Shown here one piece after another: positions 1 through 11,434 of a stretch of DNA of 64,000 nt. Every line of letters begins with the position of its first letter. The first letter of the stretch is position 1. The notes under the pieces were generated by a model, which worked only from the letters and a program-made list of their open reading frames with translations, did no database searches and was not told the origin of the DNA. A program made the position numbers and the translations under genes. This DNA comes from Thozetella sp. PMI_491. Taxonomy: Eukaryota; Ascomycota; Sordariomycetes; Chaetosphaeriales; Chaetosphaeriaceae. The DNA lies in contig MU270015.1 of assembly GCA_021432635.1 (NCBI GenBank), positions 1,349,762 to 1,413,761 of the forward strand, read 5' to 3'.

Positions 1-747
1 CATAGACGCATGTGTAGGCTTCCATATGGTTTCCACAATATCACCCGGCTTCCTCATATATGACCAGAAGAGTTCCGAGTTGAACTTCCCCGCGCGGTCG
101 AAGTCAGGGTATGATACGTCGTATAGTCTTTTCGAACGCTTGTAATCCCAGATTTCAACTGGCATACATTGTTCGAGAGTCCGATCTATCTGTAGCACCG
201 TAACGGGCTCCATCGCGCGGTATCGTTCCTGCCAGTTGTCGTAGTCGATTCCAACAGTAAGTCGGCCATCTAGGGGGTACGGCGACCGTGCGAACACCTT
301 CTCTTCGCCAAACATGTCTCTAGGAGGCGTATGAAGCTGTCTCTCCTGTAAGAAGTAGCCGGCTCCAGAGTCTGTGTAGCACAGCAGTCGAATCCCGCAG
401 CGGCCACAGTACTGCACGACCCATTTCGCGCGTGCGCCGCTCAAGAAGCAAAGCAAAGCCAGTCCTAGGGTGCAGATACTAATGATGGTCGCATCGAAAA
501 CCCTGATCCCGTCGCCGATATGTTAAAAAAGTGCATTGACCCCACCACCTGCGCTCAGTTTAGAACTCGGAGGGAGGACTGACATGCTATTTGTATACTT
601 TCGCCGGATGCATATCGTTTCATCGAACTTCTGGCAGGCAGGACATTTTATGTACCATGGCTTTCGACCTAGCTGGCGCTGGTCATAGTGCATCGTTAAA
701 GCTACCCAATAACACAAGTGTAGTCCTCCTGATGCAATCTCATGCAT
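1..747 (-). CDS. LITAF-like zinc-ribbon membrane protein, 3' end cut by window edge
   Basis: The minus strand is coding from about 747 down to base 1, where the window ends. I see exons 747..599 and 502..1 joined by a 96-nt intron (donor GTATAC, acceptor ATCAG) with phase kept. The product has KCPAC near residue 35, then a hydrophobic stretch of about 20 residues (DATIISICTLGLALLCFL), then QYCGRCG. Two CxxC knuckles flanking a membrane-inserted helix is the layout of the LITAF-like zinc ribbon, a family that sits on the cytosolic face of endosomal or plasma membranes. About 130 further hydrophilic residues follow. The start is uncertain: ATG at 747 opens the frame, but a second ATG lies just before the first CxxC and upstream exons are possible. 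The assignment is by motif layout only. Confidence 0.45.
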
Positions 748-1110
748 CTAGGTTTGGATGTGGGTTATCGACCGTCGATATATATGTTTCTCGCCGTGCA
801 TTCCCCAGTTGGCGACGTCCGCTGTCGCCTGGAAAAGGCAGCCCCCTCATTCGGTGTCCGGATTCAGCCACCAATGCGATCTCGCGCAACTTGGCCAGTA
901 CAAGTGACACGCTTTCTAATTTCTTCCAGGCAACATTAACTTTGTTCTCGGCATCCTAAACATTAAGCCAGCCTTTCTCTCCGCACCAATCGCCTCAAGA
1001 GCTTGCTCAAGCTTGGCGATAAGCTGCTCGTCGTCTTCACTTTCATCGCCTTTAACATTCTGAGGAAGGTTTTCAAAGTTGATGGCGAAGCAGTGTTAGA
1101 TGCGCCCTCA
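739..1110 (-). pseudogene. decayed coding stretch, family not recognised
   Basis: Minus-strand translation gives two protein-like stretches in different frames. One is rich in E, D, L and A (with DESEDDEQLIAKLEQALEAIG) at about 1095-965. The other (AENKVNVAWKKLESVSLVLAK and following) runs from about 950 to a TGA at 740-742. The frame change between them has no room for an intron, so this looks like a gene broken by a frameshift. The helical, charged character resembles N-terminal regions of fungal HeLo or DUF7580-type proteins, but this is only a guess. It overlaps the proposed start of the LITAF-like gene. Confidence 0.3.
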
Positions 1111-1914
1111 GGCCCTAGCCACGAGATGTGGCTGCATGACAGGCAGAGGGGTGAGGTATGGCGCAGTCTACCACCTTAATGACTAGAAAAGATTCTAGGT
1201 CGGCAAAGATTGAATAAGAACTGGAAGTCGATGGGGAAAGTAGCTGAAAAGGTAGGAGGAAGAGAAGCGATAACAGACGGGGCGCCGAAGATTATTCAGG
1301 CTTTCTGTTAGCTCAGTTCGAACACTTCCGTCTTGGACAATTGGGGCAAAGTATCAATGCTCTAAAACCGCCCAGTGACTAACTAAGACCTGGGATACAG
1401 CGGACTAGCTCCTGTCTTGTCTAGCTGACGTGATGATGCTTTCGATCCTGTCCTATAATATTGTCGTACTCAGCCGTTCTCACTAGGACAGCCATTGTCG
1501 TACACAAACATGGTGCCCGATAGATGAGTATTAGCTCCCTCGCACGGCGGAAGGCATTGTAGGGCAGTTCAAAAAGGCGTCAACGCATGAAGGTGAGCAC
1601 TTGGCACGTTACCTTATGAGGTCAGCGACGAGAGCGGTACATCTGTTGATTACTCGTGGTGCCTACTGGAGGACGTCGATGAAAGCTCCTTTGCAAAACT
1701 TCGCAAGGGCCTTGGGCGAAGTTATGGCGAAAGGGATGCTACTGGACGGTAAACATTTGACTCACCCACTCGGCCCATAACAGTAACTATAAGCGCCTCT
1801 GCTTTTGTCCGAAAGTGCGCCTCAAGTCGATGGCTGTCTTCAAGGTCGCTAGTGACTAAGCACCGTCGCGACAAGAACGTTAGTCTATAGGTTAATTTCT
1901 TTGGCTGAGTATGA
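1111..1914. other. intergenic, nothing recognised
   Basis: No open frame with coding character on either strand. It lies downstream of the DUF7580 gene, so it should contain that gene's 3' untranslated region. Confidence 0.4.
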
Positions 1915-3780
1915 TCATATAGTACTACTGCCAACTAAATATTCCCGGCAACACTGTAATGGCCGCACTACCTTCTTCAACATATCTTGCCTCCACAGCT
2001 CAGTCGGCGCACTTCGGTTGCCGCCAAGACACCAAGCCACGGCTTCGGAGTAGTCCGGTCCAGCCTCCTCGTTCACTCCGCACTGCCAATCTCTAGCGGC
2101 CATAACGTCAAATACCATTTCCTCCACTTCACTCCCTCCACTAGGCCATGCCTTTCTGAAGGGTTGATCTGCGAGCCGCTTTCCGTAGCACAGCTCTAGG
2201 AGAAGGATTCCCAGCTGATCTAGAGACTGTGAGAGGCTGGTAGCATTGCTATTGGCGGGCGACCTCCTCGGAAACGAGGGCATGTGGGGTTTGTCAAGAA
2301 GAAATACTTTTGGAGTTGCTGGGTCGCTGAAGAAGGCAATTTCCTCTCTCTTGAACGATGACGTGAGCCAAGGCGTATCCATCATCTGGAGAAACGACGA
2401 GGCTAGGACTAAAGCGAGGGAATAGCGCTGCCTGCGTGTTGGGGGCGGCAGGATGTCTCCTCGAACGATCTGATCGAGGTAAATGGAAGGGATGGAGTCT
2501 CTTTGCTGAGAAGATATAGAGTAGACATAGTAGCGGCAATCCTCGTCCGCTATCGGTAGATATCCATAGCACGAGCTGTCCGATTCGTCAAGCGCACCAC
2601 AAAGGTTGGTTATTGGTTGAAGAGCATTTGGAAGTAGTGTGTCATGAGAAGTAGTAGTCAGGGTAATGGACGGCAAAACCCTGAGAAGATGTTAGTGGTA
2701 GCCTTTAGAGGTATGCCGCGTAGAATAAGACGGACCTTGGCAGCTGGGCAGTTGCATTAGGTGACCTAGTTTTCATCGAAGACTTGATCGGCTTGTTTAG
2801 TCGATGGCTCGGCTGTCGTAGAGGAAGCTTTTCTGCTAGAACCGAAGCTTCTTTTATCAAATTTGAAGCGGACACTAGGTCATTTCCTTGCGATATTCTG
2901 GTTTTCTTGATTTCCCAGTTGTTGTTTAACGACTTCATGGATAGCAATTCAAGCTCAAGTGTCTTCGTCGTTGGATGCTGAAGCAATAGCTTAACACTAT
3001 GCTGGCCATTGCAGTGACACTTCCAGGATGCAGAGAGAGCCTTGAAGAGCTTCGCTCCTTGGATCCAAAAGTTGCAGATGGCTGTGTCGACAGCCGATGA
3101 CTGTTTCGCCAGAGCTCTTTGCTGTAAAAGGTGGGATTCCTTGTCACTCGAATCTAAAAGCTTCTCAAGCTTGTCGTTAGAGGCTTGTAGTTCGGCAAAG
3201 AGTTTATTCCGAACACTTTCTCCATTGCTGAACTTGACCTTGTAGAGCTGAAATAGCCGCCCGTCTGGTGTGAGCGCAGACTTGACGCGCGCCAGGCTCG
3301 ACGGCGGTTTCTGAACCATTAGCATTGGAGTAGTGCCTTCCAACTGGGTTGGAAGGTAGCACTCACTAGGGTGTCGTAAAGTTTCCCTTGGATAGGCTGA
3401 GAATCAAGAGCAAGCTCATGGTTCAGGTCATGCATTACCTGCTCCATGTTTTGGATACAATCGAGATAGAGCCCATAAGAGTCCTTCAGCCTCTGCTGAA
3501 GAAGCTGTTCTATGGATGAATCCTTCCATGCTTCGCCCCCCGGTTTCTCGACAAGCTCTTTGATTTTGTCGTCATCCACTACCAGGGGAAGGAGAAGCTG
3601 CTTCAGATGTCTGGTGAGTGTCAACTGGTGAAACTCTAGCTCGTTACTGCACTTCCTGTACTCGAGTTTGATCTTGTAGAACAGGCCGAGACGAGTGGCG
3701 ACCTCACGGTATTTTTCGAGAGCGGTGATGACCAGCGGGAAGGCCCCCAGGACTATCCCAGCGATTTCAAACCCCGACAT
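1915..3780 (-). CDS. DUF7580 domain protein
   Basis: Three exons, 3780..3367, 3310..2736 and 2680..1915, give 584 aa. Intron 1 is 56 nt (GTGAGT...GCTAATGGTTCAG). Intron 2 is 55 nt (GTCCGT...TTCTCAG). Both keep phase. The N-terminus (MSGFEIAGIVLGAFPLVITA) is a hydrophobic helix typical of fungal proteins with a HeLo-like start. The middle is a helical, charged segment. The C-terminal 250 residues carry the hallmarks of the DUF7580 family, including RYSLALVLASSFLQ, TPWL and LGILLLELCYG near residue 490. That last motif resembles the F helix of protein kinases, so a pseudokinase-like fold is possible (inference). DUF7580 proteins are numerous in filamentous fungi and their function is unknown; several are linked to self/non-self or stress responses only by gene context. 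It is divergent from the zinc-finger/BAG gene across 361 bp. Confidence 0.85.
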
Positions 3781-4141
3781 CTAGGATCACGGAATGAAGA
3801 AGTATATCCAATGTAGATAGCTAAACTTTTTTGCAATCAGAGGAGGTAAATTCCGACATCGCGTAAGACCTCGGCGGGGCGCGCTGAGGCACCGGAAGCA
3901 TAGGTACCCAATCGGATCACGCGCCCTGGGTCTGACGCGGGGTACTGACATGGAGCCTCTCCGAGAGGAATTTCTCAGCCTGATGTTGACGCATCGCCGA
4001 ACACAACTCTAAGATCATTTCTAATTTCCTGTAATGAAGGTTCTACCAAGAGGAGCCATTTTAATGACATTAGAGTGCTTTGTTTACCCTGGACATACCA
4101 ATAGGACATGCTTCGACTTCTAACGCCACAGCAAGGTTACC
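3781..4141. promoter_or_regulatory. shared divergent promoter region
   Basis: 361 bp separate the start codons of the DUF7580 gene (minus) and the zinc-finger/UBL/BAG gene (plus). The two promoters must share this stretch. I see no convincing TATA box or repeated operator in it. Confidence 0.5.
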
Positions 4142-6825
4142 ATGGCGACCATCGACAGTGACCTGGCCAGCCAGGGCCAAACAATAGCACAAAAGACTCG
4201 GGAAGTCCGACAGGGCAGTACAAAGCTCATAGACCTCATCAACGAGAGAACTTCGTGTGCTATTTCGTCGGCCGACATTACAGATGCCTTGGAGAGATTT
4301 ACTCTGTGGGCTGGGAACCTCGGTGCGATGAGAGCACCAAGCACCAAGCTCTCTCTGGACTCTCGGGTTTCAGAAGCTCCAGAGATTCGGATTCAAATAT
4401 GCCGGCAGCTCGACTATCTACTAGAGGGGATCGAAGACTGTAAGTTTGGGTACGCTTGTGATAATGTATGGAATACAGCCCTCTAATAGCCAGGCAGTAA
4501 CTAGCATCGTGCAGGGGCAGCGGCCAAATCGGGACACAACGGTAGAGATCGACCAGGATGGGGGCTCTCTTGATAACCTTACTAGCGACCCGACACCCTC
4601 AGATGAGGCTCATATGATTCTCGAGCTCATTTCCGAATCTCTCAAGGTCCTCTTTCGGGTCGGTGTTTTAGTGAGGAAGGCAGGTCCAAGTGATCGATTC
4701 AACCGAGCCCTCCGTGCATCCAATTTTGCATTCCCAGCTACATTCGATATAGACTATGTCAGAGAGAAGCACTCGAAACTGAAAAGCGACGATCGAAATT
4801 GGCTAGCTGAACGGCTAGGCAGAGGGATTGCGAACCGACGGCAGTTTATCAAGTATTGCAGAGATCACAAGGCGCGACTTGCTGCCGACGAGGCGGATCT
4901 CGATGAGCGGGGACAAAAGGGGACAACCATCCACCAATCGAGCAAGGCAACTACGCTACACGTCGATACACTTCAGGCGACAAATATAGAGGATGAAGAC
5001 GACGCAATGTCTTTCATGTCTGCCTCCACCACTACGGATGCGCTCTCCACACTAAAGCTACCTCGGCTAGCCGAGCTCTCAAAGGATGGTGAAGCGTTTG
5101 AATGCCCGATTTGCTTCACCCTCCAGTCCATGAAACGGGAGAAGACATGGCGGTATGGGTAGCCCCAGTATCCATGTCTATATCAATGGAGGTAACTGAC
5201 AAGTGCGGTCAAGTGCACATGCCTTTCGCGACCTGAAACCCTACGCATGCACGATGGAGGGAACTGAGTGCGGGTCGGAGCTCTTTGGAGACCGAAACGC
5301 ATGGTTTGAGCATGAGCTTAGATTCCACAGATGTCGTTATACGTGTTCATTATGCGGCAATGACAGTTTCCCGTCGACATCTGCTCTAAGGTCCCATATC
5401 ACCAGAACTCACAGCCAATTTTCTGAGAACCAACTCAGAGCTCTAGAAGATGCTGGGCGAGAGGTTCCGGCGACTTTCCGGGCGCAGGAATGCCCATTCT
5501 GTGATGGCTGGGCTGACGCGCTGCGAAAGAAGAGAGAGCCAGTAGCCAGCTCTGCTGAAAGTCGAGACGTACTTGTTAGTGCTACTCGGTTCAAACGACA
5601 CTTGGCAACACATCAAGAACAGCTCGCCATCTTTGCAATTCCGCGTGCAAATGAGGATGATGACGGCGGCGCTGGGGAGTCTGTAGCTACTCGGAGCTCA
5701 GTCAGATCTCAACTCGACACTGCTGACGAGGGAGGAAGTGAAAATGAGGAGCAGCCAATAGACAACTTTGTCGCCTCCAGAGAAGCCCCCGTGCATCCCC
5801 AGACAAGTTTTCCTTCGCCTTACCCCAGCCAAGCTATAGACATGTCTGAAGAAACCCCTATCAGCCAAGTTGAAAGCCAGAGCTCCGATGACAAGGACAT
5901 TGAGGAAATGGTGCGACCAGAAGTGCCGGCCGTGACCGACGAAGACTTTCGCTACATCACGTCCGAGGACCTCGCATCAGGAGTGCCGGCCGTGACTGAC
6001 GAAGACTATCGCTACATCACGTCCGAGGACCTCGAAATCCACCAACGCCGCAACAGCTACGACGACTATGACCATGCTCGCTCCGCACCCGGAGCTGGCT
6101 CCGGCTTCGAGAAGCAACAGGAAGTGGACGACCAGCTGCTCTTCAAGATCAACGGCATCACCTACCCGATCAAGTTTCCAGCCTACTCAATCGGCGAAGG
6201 AAAGCTTCTCGTGGGAGACCTCCGCTCTCGCATCCAGGTCATAATGAAACTATCGGAGCGGCAGGCGGGCAAAATGCGCATGCTGTACAAGGGACGCCAA
6301 CTGAGCAAGGACACGTCCATGGTCCGCGAATACGGCGTCAAGTATAAAAGCGAGATCCTAGTCGTGCTGGATGACAGCACGGCCGACAGCGACTCCGAGA
6401 ACAGCGGGGAGGTCGTCGTCGTCGGCCAGGACGAGGACGAGCCAGCGCGCCGTAAAAAAAAAAAGAAGCGCCCTACCAAGACGAGCTCCTCTGGCCGCGA
6501 ACCATCGCCGGGTCCCACTGTATCGGCCAGCAGTAACACCGACTCGGGCGTACCGGGCGGCCCGATAGAAAAGATAAACGAAATCGCCTCCCACTTCACC
6601 ACAATGCTACTGCCGCTGTGCATCCAGTACACGGCGAGCCCGCCATCGGACCCTAAGAAGCGCGCCAATGAGCACCGTAAGATCTCCGAGGCCGTTTTAC
6701 AGCAGGTCATCTTGAAGCTCGACGCAGTCGACACCAGTTTAGAGGAAGGGGCGCGCGCCAGGGGGAAGCAACTCGTGGGTGACGTGCAAGAGGTCTTGAA
6801 AGCTCTAGACAAAGCCAATGAATAA
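4142..6825 (+). CDS. AcuF-like C2H2 zinc-finger protein fused to ubiquitin-like and BAG domains
   Basis: Exons 4142..4439, 4498..5152 and 5214..6825 give 854 aa. The introns are 58 and 61 nt (GTAAGT...CAGGCAG, GTATGG...GGTCAAG). Residues 1-300 are a helical fungal N-terminal region. Residues about 300-460 hold FECPICFTLQ, HAFRDLKPYAC, WFEHELRFHRC, CSLCGNDSF, CPFCDGW and FKRHLATHQEQLAIFAIP, the pattern of the 'oxidoreductase acuF-like' C2H2 zinc-finger family. A short acidic linker leads to a duplicated TDEDxRYITSEDL motif. A ubiquitin-like domain (about 626-703, LLFKINGITYPIKF to SEILVVLDD) and a BAG domain (about 768-852) follow. BAG domains bind the Hsp70 ATPase domain and act as nucleotide exchange factors. 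The last exon is one open frame across the join, so the fusion is present in the DNA. Fungal BAG co-chaperones are normally separate proteins, so this could be a true fusion or the loss of a boundary between two genes. Confidence 0.85.
5921..6034 (+). repeat. tandem duplication of a 60-bp coding unit
   Basis: Two copies of a 60-bp unit lie back to back inside the last exon of the zinc-finger/BAG gene; the second copy is truncated at its end. Each encodes VPAVTDEDxRYITSEDL. They differ at a few bases (F to Y in the protein), and the duplication keeps the reading frame. It sits exactly where the BAG-type half begins. Confidence 0.85.
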
Positions 6826-7467
6826 ATTCCCAGCGCAAAACTCGAGAGCGACGGAAGCCGAGAGCAGTCTTCGGGTGTCGGCCGTCGGGATTAGTTCGAG
6901 CCGCCAAGCAGTGCTAGCACTGGCGATCACTCTAGGCAGGAAAGTTGATTGAAGAACTGTTGAAGAACTGAAAATACTTGACGCCTATGTTAGCACGAGC
7001 TGCTCCCACTACGTGATCGGTTTATCGCACACCCACTAGTGGATCGGAGGGAAGAGTAGATAAGCATTAAAGGTTATCAGAGACACCCATAGAATATATT
7101 GCCGTCAAACTAGAACTACGTCGATACCGGTATCAACGAGGTACGGGAGAGAAGAAGGAAGATATTCAGTCAAGTCCAAGGTAGGTTCAGGACGGATATG
7201 TCCTTGAGTGTTGCTCAGAACCGGTTTAGCACGTTTTTTCATAATGAGTAGCTAGTGAACCCAGTTGAGGATCTCAAGCTATGAGTGAAGTACAATGCCA
7301 CCATTTTTTTTTTGCCAAATTAATCGTAGAACTTCTAATAATTGGCTGCCTTAAGGAGAGAATCCGTCTAATTTAGTCCCTAGACCCGACCACAGGTCCC
7401 GATGCCCATCGTTGCGCGCCCATAGTATGCAGAAGATGCAGCAAAAGCTCAGAAAGAGGTGTGACGC
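6826..7467. other. intergenic, nothing recognised
   Basis: Space between two genes that converge here. No coding signal seen. A short T-run lies near 7303-7313. Confidence 0.4.
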
Positions 7468-7951
7468 TTAAAATGGAACGAGCTTGAAGGCCCTAATGCC
7501 AGCAGCATCCGAGAAACAACCGCCAGTACCGAGCGGAGTGCCGTTGCCAGTGCAGGCGGCGTTCTCATAGACAATGACTAGAAGAACGGCGCGGTTAGCA
7601 GATAAGACAGACTTGTTGGCTACTATGCTGCGTAGAAGACTCACAATTGAAGTTGAGGTTCTTGGAAACGAGGCTGATGGCGGGGCCGAAAGCACCGTTG
7701 GGGAACGTGAGGCAGGTGTTGGTTGGCGAGGTGATCTGGAACTGGCCGATCAAAGGTGCCTGGCAGTTGAAGCCACCAAAAAGGTTATAGCTGTACACAT
7801 TTCAGTTAGCTGCAGGTTCTTTTCGCCCATATCTAGGGTGCACGAACACAGCATTGGCCGCGCGGGTCTCCAGCGTGGTAGTGTCGATGGCGGCAGCCGA
7901 GGCGCTAGCAGCCAGGGCGGCAACGGTGGCGATGATAGTAGTGAACTGCAT
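7468..7951 (-). CDS. small secreted protein with four cysteines, candidate effector
   Basis: Exons 7951..7848, 7790..7645 and 7577..7468 give 119 aa. Intron 1 is 57 nt (GTTCGT, branch GCTAACTGA, acceptor TACAG). Intron 2 is 67 nt (GTGAGT, branch GCTAACC, acceptor CTTCTAG). The start MQFTTIIATVAALAASASA is a clear signal peptide. It is followed by a short segment ending ETRAANAV that may hold a Kex2-like processing point. The mature part is rich in N, F and G with four cysteines (in FNCQAP, NTCLTF, AACTG and GGCFS), enough for two disulfides. No family is recognised. It is probably secreted and could act at a host or hyphal surface, but this rests on size, signal peptide and cysteines only. 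A TATA box lies 135 bp upstream. Confidence 0.75.
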
Positions 7952-8085
7952 TTTAAGATTTGGAATTACTTTGGAAGGGGTGATGTGGGTTATGAGTTTG
8001 TGTTAGTTATGAAGCTGTGCTTGGTTGAGGCGGTGGATGTTGTGATGATGGGATGCAAACGGGAATGATCGGTCGAACAAGCTCT

Positions 8086-8092
8086 CTTTATA
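8086..8092 (-). promoter_or_regulatory. TATA box of the 119-aa secreted protein
   Basis: TATAAAG on the minus strand, about 135 bp upstream of the ATG at 7951, within GGATATAAAGAGAGC. Position and context fit a core promoter. Confidence 0.5.
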
Positions 8093-9376
8093 TCCAGAAC
8101 GGCGACCTTGAGGCCCATCCCAGCTCCCTATTTCGACGAAGAATTGCGATGGCTATGCCGCCTTCTAGGTGAGCTGGTGCTGCTAAAGGACCGCCCGGGG
8201 TAAGTTTCTGACAAGCTTAGTCGATCGGCTGAAGGCCCCGGTCAGACCAAGAAAAGAAAATGCCGACTGGGTACCTAGGTAGATATGCAACGGCTGCGAT
8301 GAGTAGATGGCGCCACACAAACTCGCCCCGAGGCTATGTTGAGGGCGAAAGCGACTCGGCCGGAGATTATCGTACCTCATCTTCGCAGTTTTAGTTCCCG
8401 ATCTAGAGGCTGCCCACAATAACCGCAATCCGGGGGGATGCTGTGGCGTAGTGCTGCGTGAGAACTTAAATTGGTTCGCTGGCCCGCGCAGACAAGCCGG
8501 CCAGTCATTCGCTAGATTCCATGCTCCCGGCTCACCTCTCAGTGCCGTGGCATAGCCTAAGCCACTCAGGCGGCTGCCCGGAGCCATGGGAGACAACGCG
8601 ATGCAGCCCTATGTGCCGGAGTTGAGTTCTCTGCAGGCCTCATTCCTATGAGCAGACACTAGGCTTTCGACTTAAAAATAGACGCGCCGGTATTTCGGCT
8701 AAGATGATCGCTCGCCTTGGAAGTTGTATTGTACATCACGATCTCCTGATCTCCTCGAGATGGCATCCGCCTCTAGGATTCGGGACCACTCAGGCTGAGC
8801 ACCATGGCTGCATGGCCGTGTGTGAAATAGCGAGCTAGACGACCATGCATTCTGGAGCTGACGCCTGCTTCCATACGCCATTTCTCACGCCGTCTGGTGC
8901 ATTCTTATCCACTCAATCGTCCATGCCAGCATCGGGAGGCGCCGACCGAGTTAGATTACATCCGAAGAAAACAATTAACATATGAATCGAATCATATAGC
9001 GGTTTAGGGTAGTCATTCCGGTTATGGATAGGTAAGCCTTTCCACTGTCTGGAGCTCGCTATGCGGTATTATTAATGCCCTTTCTTCTATGCTTGTACCC
9101 GTGAGAGCTTCCGAGAAGTTACAGATTTATGGCCCCAAAATTCCTACCCTTGTATTCTATGTTGTTATCACACATCGAGTCTTTTGCTCCAACCGGAGCG
9201 GCAGCTCGGTCGGTGTGACTCATATGTACCCCGCCATCGTCTAGGTCTAGCTGCAATCACGACATCGCGAGATCGTTGAAGGTGAGGGTACCTTTATATT
9301 TTCTTTCTTCTACAGCGAACGTGGAATTAACCCCGGTGGCACAACTTTATACCAAAAGACTCCTAGACAATACATC
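8093..9376. other. intergenic, nothing recognised
   Basis: No gene seen. The open frames in it have unusual composition and no motif. The last few hundred bases should include the promoter of the DUF4037 gene. Confidence 0.4.
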
Positions 9377-10465
9377 ATGCCGGACTTCATTCCTGGCCTT
9401 GAACTTAACCGTCGGTTCTTTGAGGAAGCCGTGCGCCCTATCCTGTCCAATGAGTTTCCGGATCTGGTTTACAGTGCTGGCCTTCTGGGACCAGGAAGCG
9501 AGGTCCTAGGATTCGACACCGAAATGTCAATGGATCATGATTGGGGCGTTCGAGTCTTCATTTTCATTAGAGAAGAGGACAGCGCGAAGGGCGAGGTTAT
9601 CGTCCAGCTCCTTAGCAACAAGTTGCCTGACACATTTTTGGGATTCCCGGTGTCGCATCCAGATGCCCACCCGTTCTGGCTTCGGGGCATGCAGCGGGAA
9701 CTCGAGGGGCCAATCAAGCACCACGTTGTTGTGCTGCCTGTACGCGAGTTCTTGCGCGTACAGATTGGGCATGACAAGTTGGCCCCTCTGAAGCCTACCG
9801 AGTGGCTGGCCACGCCTTCACATGCGCTCCTGGAGATGGTAGCAGGGCGAGTGTATCATGACGGCACGGGTGAGCTGACGAGGATACGACAGCAGCTCGA
9901 GTGGTACCCTCACGACCTATGGCTTTATCTCTTGGCCGCAGGGTGGCAGCGGATCTCGCAGGAAGAACATCTCATGCCGCGGGCAGGCTTCGTTGGCGAT
10001 GAGCTCGGCTCGGCTCTCTTAGGCTCTCGGCTAGTCCGAGATATCATGCACCTATGCTTCCTGATGGAAAGGAAGTACGCGCCGTACCCTAAGTGGTTCG
10101 GAACTGCCTTTAGGAAACTAAGTTGCGGGCCGGAGCTTGCGCCAATTCTCCTACGGGCTCAACATGCAGCCACATGGCAGGCTCGAGAGCAGGAGCTTAG
10201 CCAGGCGTATGAGATATTGGCCAAAATGCACAATGCACTAGATATCACTTCCCCTCTCTCTACAGCAGTCTCATCGTTTTGGGATCGGCCATTCCAAGTC
10301 ATCAAAGGAGAGAGATTCGTGGCGGCACTAAAGGATAAGATTGAGGATCCTGAAGTGAAACGGCTCATGGACCGATGGCTGATAGGAAGCGTCAGTCAGT
10401 GGACAGACAACACTGATCTTAACAAGCAGTCGCATCGAGAGATACTTGAGCGCCTATACGTCTAA
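9377..10465 (+). CDS. DUF4037 domain protein
   Basis: A single uninterrupted frame of 362 aa. It begins MPDFIPGLELNRRFFEEAVR and carries YSAGLLGPGSEVLGFDTEMS followed by DHDWG. This is the start of the DUF4037 family, whose GPGSEV...DHDWG segment resembles the catalytic strand-turn of minimal nucleotidyltransferases (GS and DxD-like residues). LAAGWQRISQEE in the middle is also family-like. DUF4037 proteins are common in bacteria and scattered in fungi. No reaction has been established that I know of, so a nucleotidyl-transfer role is inference. The absence of introns contrasts with most neighbours and would fit an acquired gene, but short intronless genes are also common in fungi. Confidence 0.85.
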   Translation: MPDFIPGLELNRRFFEEAVRPILSNEFPDLVYSAGLLGPGSEVLGFDTEMSMDHDWGVRVFIFIREEDSAKGEVIVQLLSNKLPDTFLGFPVSHPDAHPFWLRGMQRELEGPIKHHVVVLPVREFLRVQIGHDKLAPLKPTEWLATPSHALLEMVAGRVYHDGTGELTRIRQQLEWYPHDLWLYLLAAGWQRISQEEHLMPRAGFVGDELGSALLGSRLVRDIMHLCFLMERKYAPYPKWFGTAFRKLSCGPELAPILLRAQHAATWQAREQELSQAYEILAKMHNALDITSPLSTAVSSFWDRPFQVIKGERFVAALKDKIEDPEVKRLMDRWLIGSVSQWTDNTDLNKQSHREILERLYV

Positions 10466-11434
10466 AGTAATGTAGCGAAAAACAAATATTGCAAAAAGAG
10501 AGTAATGCTCGTGGCATGTAGCCTCAATCGTTAAAAAAGTAGTCACTTTCGCCTCCTGTTAGAAGAAAAGACGCTGTCTTACGACCCATGTCGAAATAAA
10601 GATAAAATCTGCAGCCGACTGTAAATCTTGCGAGCTCATCTAGGCAGTCCACGGACCATACTCCGTACCATCGGCAATGTCGCCGCGTTATTGCTACCCA
10701 GCCCCACCTTGACCGGCCTGTTGTCCATGCCAAGAAACCCCAGATATGACCAGAGGCTAGCGGGCCTGCCAAGAATCCCCAAGGGCCGTCAGAGCCTTGA
10801 GAGTCGCCGGCACAGGTCTAGAAGCTCGGTGCGGCCACGGCACTCGTTGCATAGATAACAGGCAGTGGTTCAACGGCGCCGTGCACGGGAGCGACTTGAT
10901 CCCCGAGCGGAAACAAAACGACTCAACATCACTACGATAACATCGTTGCAACCAACAAGATAGTCGTTCCGGCTCCGAGGGGGTGATCACATGTTGGTAT
11001 GGAAATGGCCGATGAGATCGTACGATGGATGTTTGCGGTCAAATCTACAGAGCCTCTTCCTTTACACTGCGAGTCACGGGGGTTGCCCTCTTGGTTGGGC
11101 CAGCCCCGACTGTTTAGCTTCCCCGAGTCCAGGGCCCTCTCGTTTCTTGGACTTACCTCGACAGGCTCAGGCGAGCACAGTCGAGCACGCATCAAAGTTG
11201 TTGGGGGAAATCAGACGTCTATGACCGTTCTTTCAATATCTCTCCAACCTTTCGGAGCCGAGTACGCACGGACATAAGATATGTCCGAAAAATCGGCCCG
11301 GCGACGGAGATGGAAGCATTCCGGCCTTGGATATCGATTGTTTACATCGCCTAAATTGGTGGCATTATTCCGGACTGATCAGATCAATTGTACTCGTAAC
11401 CACATAAGTTTCAATCACATTTCAATTAGCAGTA
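10466..11434. other. intergenic, no gene supported
   Basis: Several short overlapping frames on both strands, none with family motifs or splice support. A weakly protein-like minus-strand stretch lies around 10620-10760, not enough to call. Confidence 0.35.
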